From NCBI RefSeq assembly GCF_014171475.1, contig NZ_CP048817.1, positions 1,426,001-1,490,000 of the forward strand: a DNA stretch of 64,000 nt, read 5' to 3'. Shown piece by piece: positions 25,475-33,116 of this stretch. This stretch comes from Sphingomonas sp. So64.6b. GTDB lineage: Bacteria > Pseudomonadota > Alphaproteobacteria > Sphingomonadales > Sphingomonadaceae. The position numbers and the translations under genes were made by a program. The number at the start of each line of letters is the position of its first letter. The stretch's first letter is position 1. The notes below the pieces were generated by a model, which did no database searches, had not been told where the DNA came from, and saw only the letters and a program-made list of their open reading frames with translations.

Positions 25475-26429
25475 TTGCGAACCGCCGGAAAGGGCGCGGC
25501 GCGATCCTAGTCCCGAAGCTACTTTGGTCGGCTGCCTGGAGAGTCGTCCAGAGATGTCCACCAGTGACCTCGATGACCTGATCGCGTGCAATCTGATGCT
25601 GGAAAGTCTTGCGATCTGGCGCGAACGCGCACGGCAGGGGCAGGCAGAATTGCGCTCGCCTTATATCTCCGACATCGGCGATATGCGCTCGCTGCACTTC
25701 GACGGGCACTCGATGCAGAGCGAAATGAACCTGCTCGATCCGATCGAACTGACGATCGACTACACCAGGATGATGATGGGCTTTTTGTTGTTCGATCCAA
25801 GGCCGCGCCGGATCGAGATGATTGGCCTTGGCGGCGGCTCGCTCGCCAAGTGCTGCCACCATCTGCTGCCCGATACCGACATCACTATCGTAGAGATCAA
25901 TCCGGCTATTATCGCGTTTCGCGACCAGTTCCAGATCCCGCGCGACGATGACCGGTTCCGCGTTCTGGTCGGAGACGGCGCGGATTTCGTTGCGCAGGGC
26001 GGTTCAAGGCCAGACGTGCTGTTGATCGATGGCTTCGACGAATTCGGACAGCCGCCCGAGCTATGCAGCGCGGAATTCTATGACCAATGCTATCGGCGAC
26101 TTGCGCCCGGCGGGGTGATGATCGTCAATCTGTGGGGCGGTGGGCATCTCAATCGCCGTTACGCGGCAAGGGTCGCGCGCAGCTTCAATGGATCGGCACG
26201 TTCGGTGCCGACTGAGGCCGGTTTCAACCAGGCCGTATTTGGTCGCAAGGATGCAAAGCTCGTTTTGTCTCAGGCGGATATCGCCGCGACCGCTGCTTTG
26301 TTCCAGCAGCGCCAGGCAGCTTTCCTGCCCCAGATTGGAAACCGTATCAGCCGACGAATCGACCATCATCTCTGGGAAAGGGCTGTGCATCTCGTCGAGG
26401 ATCGGCTTCGAAAAGCGGAGGTCGAATAG
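25467..26429 (+). CDS. Spermidine-synthase-like methyltransferase-fold protein
   Basis: The 320-residue product has the polyamine-synthase/methyltransferase fold. Its Rossmann motif is IEMIGLGGGSLAKCC, followed by ITIVEINPAIIAFRDQF for cofactor binding and by RFRVLVGDGADFV, with the catalytic-region LLIDGFDE. Several spermidine-synthase-like proteins in alphaproteobacteria lack amine-substrate residues and their role is unknown. The start at 25467 overlaps the small upstream frame; an ATG at 25554, where similarity to the family begins, is the alternative. An AT-rich island with operator-like palindromes lies upstream. It converges on the PEP carboxykinase operon. Enzymatic activity is unproven. 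Confidence 0.75.
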   Translation: MADCEPPERARRDPSPEATLVGCLESRPEMSTSDLDDLIACNLMLESLAIWRERARQGQAELRSPYISDIGDMRSLHFDGHSMQSEMNLLDPIELTIDYTRMMMGFLLFDPRPRRIEMIGLGGGSLAKCCHHLLPDTDITIVEINPAIIAFRDQFQIPRDDDRFRVLVGDGADFVAQGGSRPDVLLIDGFDEFGQPPELCSAEFYDQCYRRLAPGGVMIVNLWGGGHLNRRYAARVARSFNGSARSVPTEAGFNQAVFGRKDAKLVLSQADIAATAALFQQRQAAFLPQIGNRISRRIDHHLWERAVHLVEDRLRKAEVE

Positions 26430-26520
26430 TCGCCGGGCATTGTCCGGGCTGGGTCGACAGGCCCGTCCGGCGGTCGCCGCCCACCGGATTAAGGGCTGGA
26501 TGGCACGAAAGAGGGTGGAA

Positions 26521-26688
26521 TCAGGTCGACCCTGTGTCCTCGGGCGCCGAACGGGTGGCGGACTTTGCCCGGGCACGCGATGCCGCCTCGGCATTCGCGC
26601 GGTCATGGGCTTTGCCCCCCGCGATCGTGACTGCAAAGAACAGGATCATCAGGGCAACGCAGAAGACGATGATGAAAAAAATCATCAT
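26521..26688 (-). CDS. Small single-pass membrane protein (55 aa)
   Basis: The 55-residue product starts [20 protein letters not shown], a single hydrophobic helix, followed by a charged, alanine- and arginine-rich tail. The ATG at 26688 overlaps the DUF983 stop by four bases (ATGA), placing it last in the operon that contains PEP carboxykinase. It is too short for usual gene finding. No family was recognised. It may assist the DUF983 membrane protein, which is an inference. Confidence 0.6.
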   Translation of the reverse strand: MMIFFIIVFCVALMILFFAVTIAGGKAHDRANAEAASRARAKSATRSAPEDTGST

Positions 26689-27260
26689 GACCCCGCGTCC
26701 AGGTCACCGGCGATGGGGGCGATGCGCGCGGCGGTGAGGGCGTGCTCGGGCAGGGCGGCTGCCGCTGCCGGCTCGGCGATCCTCAGCGGCTGGCGTGCGC
26801 CGAAACCGCCCATCCCATGCCACCATTGATAGGCGATGACCCCGCCCTTGGCCGGCTGGATGAGACCGATCGACAATAAGATGACGAGGGGCACCCACAA
26901 CGCGATATGGACCCAGGACGGCGGATGGAACGCCGCTTCGAGCAATGTCATGCCGGTAACGACAATGTGTCCGGTCACCAAAATGACGAGATAGGGCGGA
27001 AAGTCGTCGGCAACATGGTGTGTCCAGTCCTGCCCACAGGCGGGGCAGCGATCGAGCGGCTTGAGGAATTTGCCGAACAGGCGCGCGCCGTCACAGGCGG
27101 GGCACCGGTCGCGGCATCCGCGCCACAGCGCGATCCAGATCGTTCTCGGCGCCAGGAACGGTCCAAGCCGACGCGTTGGCAGCAGGGTCAGCAGCCGATC
27201 GAAGATCATGGACCTCTGAGGCTGTGGTGCAGGAGCAAAGGAAGACATGATGTCAGCCAT
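26685..27260 (-). CDS. DUF983 zinc-ribbon membrane protein
   Basis: The 191-residue product has an N-terminal zinc-ribbon-like part with two CPAC motifs ([11 protein letters not shown] and RCPACGQDW) and two transmembrane helices ([19 protein letters not shown] and [17 protein letters not shown]). This is the DUF983 layout, whose biochemical role is unknown, although members are often near cytochrome oxidase or central metabolism genes. The start at 27260 overlaps the PEP carboxykinase stop by 8 bases (ATGGCTGA). A later ATG at 27248 is possible. It belongs to the same minus-strand operon. Confidence 0.85.
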   Translation of the reverse strand: MADIMSSFAPAPQPQRSMIFDRLLTLLPTRRLGPFLAPRTIWIALWRGCRDRCPACDGARLFGKFLKPLDRCPACGQDWTHHVADDFPPYLVILVTGHIVVTGMTLLEAAFHPPSWVHIALWVPLVILLSIGLIQPAKGGVIAYQWWHGMGGFGARQPLRIAEPAAAAALPEHALTAARIAPIAGDLDAGS

Positions 27261-28860
27261 AGAGCCGCATCCCCGGCGTCGCATCGCGCACAGACGGCTC
27301 GACGCTGTCCTCAAACTGGCTGAAATTGTCGATGAACAGCTTTACCAGCCGTCGTGCCATGGCATCATAGGCAATGGGATCAGCCCAGGTTGATCTCGGA
27401 TCGACGATCATGGGGTCGATGCCGGGAACCGCCAGCGGCACCTGAAATCCGAAATTCGCGTCGGTGCGGAAGGCCGCGGCATTGAGCGTGTCGTCGAGCG
27501 CTGCGTTGAGCAGCGCGCGCGTGACCTTGATCGGCATGCGATGCCCGGTTCCGTAAGCGCCGCCGGTCCAGCCGGTATTGACGAGCCAGCAAGCGACCCC
27601 GCCCCGGGCGATGCGCTCTTTCAGGAGATTGCCATAGACAGAAGGGTGCCGCAGCATGAACGGTGCCCCGAAACAGGTCGAGAATGTCGCTTCAGGCTCG
27701 GTCACGCCGACCTCCGTGCCGGCGACCTTCGCTGTGTAACCCGAGAGGAAGTGGTACATTGCCTGCGCTGGCGTCAGCCTCGCGATCGGCGGCAACACGC
27801 CGAACGCGTCAGCCGTCAGCATGACGAGATGGCGCGGCAAAGGCCCCATATTGTCGGCCGAGGCATTTGCGATGAAATCGATCGGATAGGCCGCGCGACT
27901 GTTTTCGGCCAGGGAAGGATCATCGAGATCGAGCGCGCGTGTGGCCGGGTCCATCACGACATTTTCAAGCACCGTTCCGAACCGGCGCGTGGTCGCGAAG
28001 ATTTCCGGCTCCGCCTCGGCGGAGAGGCCGATCATCTTCGCGTAACAGCCGCCCTCGAAGTTGAACACCGCGGTGTCGGACCAGCCATGCTCGTCGTCAC
28101 CGATCAGCGTGCGGCTGGCGTCGGCGGACAGGGTTGTCTTGCCCGTACCCGACAGGCCGAAGAAAATTGCCGTATCGCCACGGGCGCCGATATTGGCGGA
28201 GCAATGCATCGGCATCACGCCGCGTGGCGGCAGGACATAGTTGAGGATCGAGAAGACGGCCTTCTTCATTTCTCCCGCATAGGCCGTGCCGCCGATCAGG
28301 ACCATTTTGCGCGTGAAGTCGATCGCAACGACTGTTTCCGAGCGGCATCCGTGCCGGGTGGGATCGGCGCGGAACGACGGCAGGTCGATGATCGTATAAT
28401 CCGGGTCGAAGGCGGCGCGTTCGTCGACCGTCGGGCGCACGAGCAATGTGTGGACGAACAGCGAGTGCCAGGCCAACTCGGTCACCACGCGGACCTGGAT
28501 GCGATGGTCTGGCTGTGAACCGCCGAACATATCCTGGATATAGACTTGATCAAGACCGGCCAGATGGATGCGGAAGTCATTTTCCAGCACCGCAAAGGCG
28601 TTTGGCGACATTGGCTGATTGACCGTGCCCCACCAGATGGTGCCCTCGGTTTGCTCGTCGCGAACGGTGAATTTGTCGCGTGGCGAACGGCCGGTGTGCG
28701 TGCCGGTTTTCACGACAAGAGCGCCGCCGGCTGCGAGCCGACCCTCGTGCCGCGACAGCGCCTCCTCGACCAGGAACGGGGCGGCCTGATTGGCATGGAC
28801 GCGGGCTTGCGCGCCGAACACCAGGCCATTCAGGGGCGCTCTTGCCGAATTCATTGTCAT
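27253..28860 (-). CDS. pckA: Phosphoenolpyruvate carboxykinase (ATP)
   Basis: The 535-residue enzyme converts oxaloacetate plus ATP to phosphoenolpyruvate, CO2 and ADP, the entry step of gluconeogenesis. Key motifs are the kinase-1a P-loop [11 protein letters not shown], the kinase-2 region LIGDDEHGW, the substrate-binding [20 protein letters not shown] sequence and the PEPCK signature around [10 protein letters not shown]. Length and motifs fit the ATP-dependent class. The start at 28860 overlaps the stop of an upstream 104-residue gene (ATGA). Two small membrane genes follow with overlaps. A divergent XRE regulator gene and repeated operators lie upstream, so control by that regulator is plausible. 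Confidence 0.95.
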   Translation of the reverse strand: MTMNSARAPLNGLVFGAQARVHANQAAPFLVEEALSRHEGRLAAGGALVVKTGTHTGRSPRDKFTVRDEQTEGTIWWGTVNQPMSPNAFAVLENDFRIHLAGLDQVYIQDMFGGSQPDHRIQVRVVTELAWHSLFVHTLLVRPTVDERAAFDPDYTIIDLPSFRADPTRHGCRSETVVAIDFTRKMVLIGGTAYAGEMKKAVFSILNYVLPPRGVMPMHCSANIGARGDTAIFFGLSGTGKTTLSADASRTLIGDDEHGWSDTAVFNFEGGCYAKMIGLSAEAEPEIFATTRRFGTVLENVVMDPATRALDLDDPSLAENSRAAYPIDFIANASADNMGPLPRHLVMLTADAFGVLPPIARLTPAQAMYHFLSGYTAKVAGTEVGVTEPEATFSTCFGAPFMLRHPSVYGNLLKERIARGGVACWLVNTGWTGGAYGTGHRMPIKVTRALLNAALDDTLNAAAFRTDANFGFQVPLAVPGIDPMIVDPRSTWADPIAYDAMARRLVKLFIDNFSQFEDSVEPSVRDATPGMRLYG

Positions 28861-29171
28861 GCCTGGTTCTCCATGGAATTTACGGGACGTCCCGCCCCAC
28901 CCACCCTCAAGGTGTCGCCGCGCGCGGCCTGCTCCAGGGCGTAGCCGAGTTCGAGCATCAGCTCGGCGGCTTGCGGAGCGGTCAATAACATGTCGATCGC
29001 GCCGCTGGAGCAGCGCGCCTCAAGCAGGATCGCGCGTTGGCCGTCCGATCTCGGCTTTGCCCGAGGATGCAAGGTCCAGCCTTGTCGCGCGCTGGCAAAA
29101 TTGGGCAGGCGCTGGGCGATGGAGACAAGGATGTCCTCTTTGCGCTGTGCAAAGTCCGTTGCGCCGACCAT
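28857..29171 (-). CDS. Small hypothetical protein preceding pckA (104 aa)
   Basis: No family was recognised. The product begins [22 protein letters not shown] and has a globular mix of helix and strand ([37 protein letters not shown]). No signal or membrane helix is seen. The ATG at 29171 was chosen as the first start after the AT-rich operator region. The frame continues to 29288 through the operators, which is unlikely to be translated. Its stop overlaps the pckA ATG by four bases, so it is probably the first gene of the operon. Confidence 0.65.
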   Translation of the reverse strand: MVGATDFAQRKEDILVSIAQRLPNFASARQGWTLHPRAKPRSDGQRAILLEARCSSGAIDMLLTAPQAAELMLELGYALEQAARGDTLRVGGAGRPVNSMENQA

Positions 29172-29225
29172 TGTCAACCTTTCCGCCGCCGGGGCGGTGC
29201 TCGTGAAACTCGATTTGCGATATAT

Positions 29226-29240
29226 GATGTAATATACAGG
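29226..29240. promoter_or_regulatory. GATGTA-N3-TACAGG operator variant
   Basis: This imperfect copy of the 15-bp GATGTA-N3-TACATC palindrome has two mismatches in the right arm. It lies 55 bp upstream of the chosen start of the 104-residue gene that leads the pckA operon. It is part of an AT-rich divergent promoter region shared with the XRE regulator gene. Confidence 0.5.
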
Positions 29241-29268
29241 TATAAGAGCGATTCTAAAGCGGTTATTT

Positions 29269-29283
29269 GATATACTATACATC
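29269..29283. promoter_or_regulatory. GATATA-N3-TACATC operator variant
   Basis: This second copy of the palindrome has one mismatch in the left arm. It is centred 43 bp from the first copy, a spacing of about four DNA turns, which would allow cooperative binding on one face. It lies midway between the pckA operon and the XRE gene. Confidence 0.5.
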
Positions 29284-29357
29284 ATCAACGAAGTGGCGGC
29301 CTGCGCGCGCTCCTGCCTGCCATCAGCGCATAATATTATAGATAAAGCTTCTTTGTT

Positions 29358-29384
29358 GATGTATCAGACATGCCTATAGGCATG
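29358..29384. promoter_or_regulatory. Operator variant plus perfect 16-bp palindrome before XRE gene
   Basis: GATGTA TCA GACATG (29358-29372) is a third variant of the repeat. It overlaps the start of a perfect 16-bp palindrome, CATGCCTATAGGCATG (29369-29384), which ends 34 bp before the XRE regulator start. The location suggests autoregulation of that gene. Confidence 0.55.
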
Positions 29385-29418
29385 AGAAAATAGCAGCGCG
29401 GTTTCGGGAGCAATTGAG

Positions 29419-29745
29419 ATGATCACGTCTGCACAGATGCGTGCGGCCCGCGCCCTGCTCGGCATCGACCAGCGCGAACTGGCCGTTATGGCGGGGCTGT
29501 CACTGCCCACGATCCAGCGCATGGAATCGTCCGGCGGACAAGTTCGGGGCATCATCGACACATTGATGAAAGTGGTCGAGGCGCTGGAACATGCCGGCGT
29601 CGAGCTTATCGGCGAGAACACGCCAAGCGTCGGGATCGGTCGTGGCGTCCGGCTTGTCGAGGCCCAGGTCCGGCCGGGCGTACGCCAATTCACCACCGAG
29701 CCGCGGACCATTTTGGTCAGCGAGGAGGCGGGCGGTGTCGCTTAA
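29419..29745 (+). CDS. XRE-family transcriptional regulator
   Basis: The 108-residue DNA-binding protein has an N-terminal helix-turn-helix of the Cro/C1 type: ITSAQMRAARALLGIDQREL, then AVMAGLSLPTIQRMES. A helical segment for dimerisation follows (GIIDTLMKVVEALEHAGVEL), then a short tail. It is divergent from the pckA operon and convergent with the lasso cyclase gene. Three copies or variants of GATGTA-N3-TACATC lie in its upstream region, making it the likely ligand of those sites. The effector is unknown. There is no toxin-like partner, so a toxin-antitoxin role is unlikely. Confidence 0.88.
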   Translation: MITSAQMRAARALLGIDQRELAVMAGLSLPTIQRMESSGGQVRGIIDTLMKVVEALEHAGVELIGENTPSVGIGRGVRLVEAQVRPGVRQFTTEPRTILVSEEAGGVA

Positions 29746-29806
29746 GGCCCGCGACGTTTCACGCCGACCTCGCGCACCGAGCAAGGTTCTGCCGCCCCGC
29801 TGATTG

Positions 29807-31561
29807 TCAGGCCTGCCAGGATCGTGCCCAGGCCTCGGCATCGGCAAGTTGCATGATGCGGATATAGCGGGTGCCGCACACCGGGCGAGGATCGTCCAGC
29901 TCGCGTTCCAGCGCGGCGCGATCGAGCAGGCCGTGCGCGGCGAGCGCGCCCTCCAGCAGCAGCGCTTTGAGCGCCGACCGGTTGGTCTCGTAAATCTCGG
30001 CCATGAAACTGCCGGGCGAGCCCTTTGAGCGGCGCCAGACCACCGCGTCGGGCAGGTCGGCCGCGAAGGCGGTGCGGGCGATCACCCGGTTGCGGCCATC
30101 CTCGAACCATAGCCAGCTCGGCACGCCGAGACAGGTTTCGACCACCGGCTGCGCGAGCAGCGGCGCGACCATCGGGATCATTGCCTCGGGATCGAGCGCC
30201 TCGACATAGCTCTGTCCCGCCGCGAGCATCGCGACATGCGCCGCCTTGCCCGGCAGGGCGCCTGGCGGTGGCGTCAGCCAGACATGCTCAGCCGCTTTGG
30301 TCATAGCCGCGCATGCGTCTTGCGAGAGCAGGCGCCGGTCGACCGACCAGCGAAAACCGGGCCCGCGCAACCAGGCACGGCGCATCGCGCGATGCGCAAC
30401 CGTCCAGCCGCTCACCCCGGCGAGCCGGGCGATCTCCCGGGTGAGGCGCCAGAACCGAGCGTCCGGCGCGTCGGTCAGGAGGCAATCAGCTGCCGGTGCG
30501 ACCGATTGCAATGCGCAGAACACATTGTCGCCACCGCCGCCGTCGAAGATCGCCGTGCTGCCGTGCGACGGCGCGAGCGCGCGACCGGCGCGCTCCGATT
30601 CCTGCAGGAAGGAGCGACTGGTCGGCCGGGGCAGATGCGCCGCGGCCGATCGCATCACATCGATATGGGCGACATCGCGAGTCACCTCGCTGAGCGGCGA
30701 TGACAGCGCGTCCGCCACCAGGCGCGCATAGCGTCGTTCATCGCCACTGGGATTGTCGGTCGTCAGCGTCAGGCAGGAGAAGGCGCGCCCGCTATGGGCG
30801 AGCGCTGCCGCGACAATCGAGCTGTCGAGCCCGCCGGAGAGCTTGAGGACCAGATGATCGAAGGTGGAGGCGCGGGCGGCGACACAGGTCCGGACGCTGT
30901 CGCGCACCCGCTGTATCGCCTCGCCGCGATCGTCGATCCGTCGTGCGGCAAAGGTCCAGGGCGACCATAAGCGCGCGGTGGAGACGCCGGCCGGGCCGAC
31001 CGTCAGGCGCTCGCCGCCCTGAAGTTCGGTGATCCCGGTGAGACAAGTCTCGGTCTGGCGCAGGTCGCCGACCATCAACTGCCGCGCCAGCGCGTCCCAG
31101 TTTACGCTCGGCCGGGCACCGCCCAGGCTGGTCAGCAGCGATATGTCGGACGCGATGATCACCGTGTCCGGCCCGACGGTATAATAGCAGGGCAGCTCGC
31201 CGAGCGGGGCGCGCAGCACATGGACCGATCCACTGGCCGGGCCGGCCAGTATCGCGACATAGCGGCCCCAATAATCCTGGACGAGATGCGCAGCCTCGGT
31301 GTCCGTCACCAGCGCCTGGCTTGCTTCGGGCAGCGCCGTCACCGGTGACGATGCGCCGGCGGCGAACAGCGTGCCGATAATACTGCCGCGCGCCGGATCG
31401 AGGGTTGCATGTTTCGGGGGCTCGGCGATGAGCAACAGTCCATCGCGATCGATCAGCGACGCAAAACCAAACAGGGTCGCCGCGCGGTGGTGGATTGCGC
31501 CGCGCCGCGCGGGCCATGCGGCGGGGTCGCGTGCGATCGCGGCGAGAAAGCGATCGCCCAT
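29807..31561 (-). CDS. Lasso peptide macrolactam synthetase (C protein, asparagine-synthase-like)
   Basis: The 584-residue enzyme activates the side-chain carboxylate of the core-peptide Asp/Glu as an AMP ester and closes the ring with the N-terminal glycine. It has an N-terminal glutaminase-like domain without the catalytic Cys1 (it begins MGDRFLAA) and a C-terminal asparagine-synthase domain with the PP-loop LKLSGGLDSSIVAAAL. The FDGGGGDNVFC and GSPGSFM stretches are typical of the family. The start overlaps the B gene stop by one base (TAATG). It is the last gene of the minus-strand lasso operon. It converges on the XRE regulator gene. Confidence 0.93.
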   Translation of the reverse strand: MGDRFLAAIARDPAAWPARRGAIHHRAATLFGFASLIDRDGLLLIAEPPKHATLDPARGSIIGTLFAAGASSPVTALPEASQALVTDTEAAHLVQDYWGRYVAILAGPASGSVHVLRAPLGELPCYYTVGPDTVIIASDISLLTSLGGARPSVNWDALARQLMVGDLRQTETCLTGITELQGGERLTVGPAGVSTARLWSPWTFAARRIDDRGEAIQRVRDSVRTCVAARASTFDHLVLKLSGGLDSSIVAAALAHSGRAFSCLTLTTDNPSGDERRYARLVADALSSPLSEVTRDVAHIDVMRSAAAHLPRPTSRSFLQESERAGRALAPSHGSTAIFDGGGGDNVFCALQSVAPAADCLLTDAPDARFWRLTREIARLAGVSGWTVAHRAMRRAWLRGPGFRWSVDRRLLSQDACAAMTKAAEHVWLTPPPGALPGKAAHVAMLAAGQSYVEALDPEAMIPMVAPLLAQPVVETCLGVPSWLWFEDGRNRVIARTAFAADLPDAVVWRRSKGSPGSFMAEIYETNRSALKALLLEGALAAHGLLDRAALERELDDPRPVCGTRYIRIMQLADAEAWARSWQA

Positions 31562-32217
31562 TACACCACCAGGATCGGCGTGAAGTCGCGCACCATGTCG
31601 GCACGGTCATTCAGCAGCAGCGTTTCATACTGGACCCAGCAATGCGCGGCGAAGGGCTGTAGCTTGACCCCGATCACGAGGTCCGGCCGGAACCCGACCA
31701 TGGCGAGCCGGCGGGCGATCGCCAGCGAGCGGACAAGGCATTGATCGAGCGGCGACGCCAGCAAACTGGCCTGGTGAAAGGCAGTTGCGGTCGCGAGCAG
31801 ATCGGCCTTGGGGCGAGGCCGGACGTCGCTCGCCTTGCGTTGTTCGAGATTGTGCAGCACCCGGCCGAGACCGGCGATCTTGAGCGCGATGCGGCTCCGC
31901 ACCAGAGCGCTCAGCGCGGTTGCCACCTTCCACGGTGTCGCTGTGTCATCACTGTCCAGGCTGGTCGCTGTCACGGGGGGCGGCCGGCACGGCTGCGGCA
32001 TGGCGGCACTCTCGATATCAACCAGCAGCCCGTCGGCGCGCCATCGTTCGACCGCGCCGAGATCGGTGGCGGAGAGATCGTCGCCGGCGATGAGGCGGAC
32101 AAAACCCGCTTCGGCGCTCGGGCTGAGGCAGAAATAGCGGTCATGCCGTATGTCGAGGAACAACAGGCGGTCGCCGACACGGGCGAAGGACAGGCCAGGG
32201 CGCAGCGCGAACCCCAT
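31561..32217 (-). CDS. Lasso peptide B protein (fused RRE and leader peptidase)
   Basis: The 218-residue product fuses two functions. The N-terminal part (residues 1-70, FARVGDRLLFLDIRHDRYF) is a PqqD-like RiPP recognition element that binds the leader. The C-terminal part is a transglutaminase-like cysteine protease that removes the leader. The catalytic triad appears as Cys160 in SPLDQCLVRS, His192 in AAHCWVQY and Asp204 in LLNDRAD. The start is the ATG at 32217; the frame upstream to 32406 runs through the precursor gene in another frame and is not used. It lies 59 bp after the precursor stop and overlaps the cyclase gene by one base. Confidence 0.92.
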   Translation of the reverse strand: MGFALRPGLSFARVGDRLLFLDIRHDRYFCLSPSAEAGFVRLIAGDDLSATDLGAVERWRADGLLVDIESAAMPQPCRPPPVTATSLDSDDTATPWKVATALSALVRSRIALKIAGLGRVLHNLEQRKASDVRPRPKADLLATATAFHQASLLASPLDQCLVRSLAIARRLAMVGFRPDLVIGVKLQPFAAHCWVQYETLLLNDRADMVRDFTPILVV

Positions 32218-32276
32218 GAGCGAACATCCCGGTTGTGTGCAGATGGCGCGCGGCCACCGGCCGCGCGCACACCCGG

Positions 32277-32399
32277 TCAGTCGTCGGTCAGGCCCGTGCC
32301 GAGCTTGCCGAGCGCTTCGTCCGGCTCCTGGCCGACGATACCGCGGGTCTCGATGCTTGCCGCGCCGAGATCGATGATGTCCTTGTCTTCGCGTTCCAT
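32277..32399 (-). CDS. Lasso peptide precursor (benenodin-type, 40 aa)
   Basis: The 40-residue precursor starts at an ATG with AAGGAG six bases upstream. The leader, residues 1-19 (MEREDKDIIDLGAASIETR), matches the benenodin-family pattern with DLG and the conserved Thr at position -2 (ETR). The 21-residue core starts with Gly20. Asp8 of the core, in GIVGQEPD, is the expected ring acceptor; Glu9 is the alternative. The tail ends in GLTDD, like other sphingomonad lasso peptides. The mature product would be an 8-residue macrolactam threaded by a 13-residue tail. It is directly followed by the B and C genes. No D-type exporter is present, as usual in isopeptidase-containing clusters. Confidence 0.93.
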   Translation of the reverse strand: MEREDKDIIDLGAASIETRGIVGQEPDEALGKLGTGLTDD

Positions 32400-32414
32400 G
32401 ATGCACTCCTTGTC

Positions 32415-32431
32415 TGCCGCGTGATGCGGCA
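32415..32431 (-). promoter_or_regulatory. Hairpin/operator just upstream of the lasso precursor start
   Basis: TGCCGC-ATCAC-GCGGCA is a perfect 6-bp inverted repeat with a 5-base loop that ends only a few bases before the AAGGAG ribosome-binding site of the precursor gene. It could be an RNA hairpin affecting translation or a GntR operator; the neighbouring gene encodes a GntR regulator. Neither role is shown by the sequence alone. Confidence 0.45.
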
Positions 32432-32442
32432 TGCCAAAACTA

Positions 32443-32462
32443 GGCAGTGCGCCCGGCTATCC
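32443..32462 (-). promoter_or_regulatory. Block shared with the luxI upstream region
   Basis: Read towards the precursor gene, this 20-bp block contains GGATAGC and CACTGCC, separated by a GC-rich spacer. A similar block (GGAATAGC, spacer, CACTGCC) lies at the equivalent distance, about 40 bp, upstream of luxI. A LuxR site or a shared core promoter are both possible. Confidence 0.35.
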
Positions 32463-32489
32463 GAACTTTATACGATTCCTATATTGCGA

Positions 32490-33116
32490 TTATATCGGGG
32501 GCTCGACATCTCCCGCGCGATAGAGCTGCCGCACGACCTCGGCGGCAACCCGTACCCGGCGCCGATGATAGGCGCTCAGCAACTGCCGGATCCCGGACAT
32601 GTCGGTCTGCTCGCAGGCGGTGGCGAGCTGGGCCAGCTCAGACCCGATATCGGGCAGTATCAGCGCTTCGACCCTGCGCGCGGCGTGCAATCGATCATTC
32701 GCCTGGACGATCGCCCGGCCATGTTCGGCATTCGTCGAGTGCCGCGCGATGCGCAGGAACAGCGCGGCGGTTTGATCGGCGCTGTCTGCCGATTCGTCTG
32801 GCGCCGATGCCGGCCGTGCCGGTGGCATGGGTCGCCAGCCGCGACACGCGAGGATCAGTATCGCGGCATTCCAGGCATAAAGATCCTTGAGGCCGGGTTC
32901 ATCGACCTGTGGCAGGTGGAAGCCTTCGCCGATCCGGGTCTCGACTAGTCCTTCGCCGGTCAGCATATGGAGCGCATCGCGCACCGGCGTCACGCTGCTG
33001 ACCAGCAATTCGGCCAATACCGCCGGATCGAGCCGGGCGCCGGGACGGACGTGCGCGTGCAGGATCCGGTGTTTGAGCGCGTCATAGACCCGCTCGGCGG
33101 TCGCGCCGGAGTTCAT
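32490..33116 (-). CDS. GntR-family transcriptional regulator
   Basis: The 208-residue regulator has an N-terminal winged helix-turn-helix of the GntR type (AERVYDALKHRILHAHVRPGARLDPAVLAELLVSSVTPVRDALHMLTGEGLVE). An all-helical FCD-like C-terminal domain follows that would bind a small acid ligand. The start at 33116 overlaps the dioxygenase gene stop (ATGA). It lies 90 bp upstream of the lasso precursor gene in the same direction. Given the palindrome between them, it is a good candidate local regulator of the lasso genes; the ligand is unknown. Confidence 0.88.
   Translation of the reverse strand: MNSGATAERVYDALKHRILHAHVRPGARLDPAVLAELLVSSVTPVRDALHMLTGEGLVETRIGEGFHLPQVDEPGLKDLYAWNAAILILACRGWRPMPPARPASAPDESADSADQTAALFLRIARHSTNAEHGRAIVQANDRLHAARRVEALILPDIGSELAQLATACEQTDMSGIRQLLSAYHRRRVRVAAEVVRQLYRAGDVEPPI

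Noticed and set aside
32218..32406. N-terminal extension of the lasso B frame through the precursor gene
   Set aside because: The extension is Arg/His-rich and read out of frame through the precursor; the PqqD-like domain starts at the ATG at 32217.
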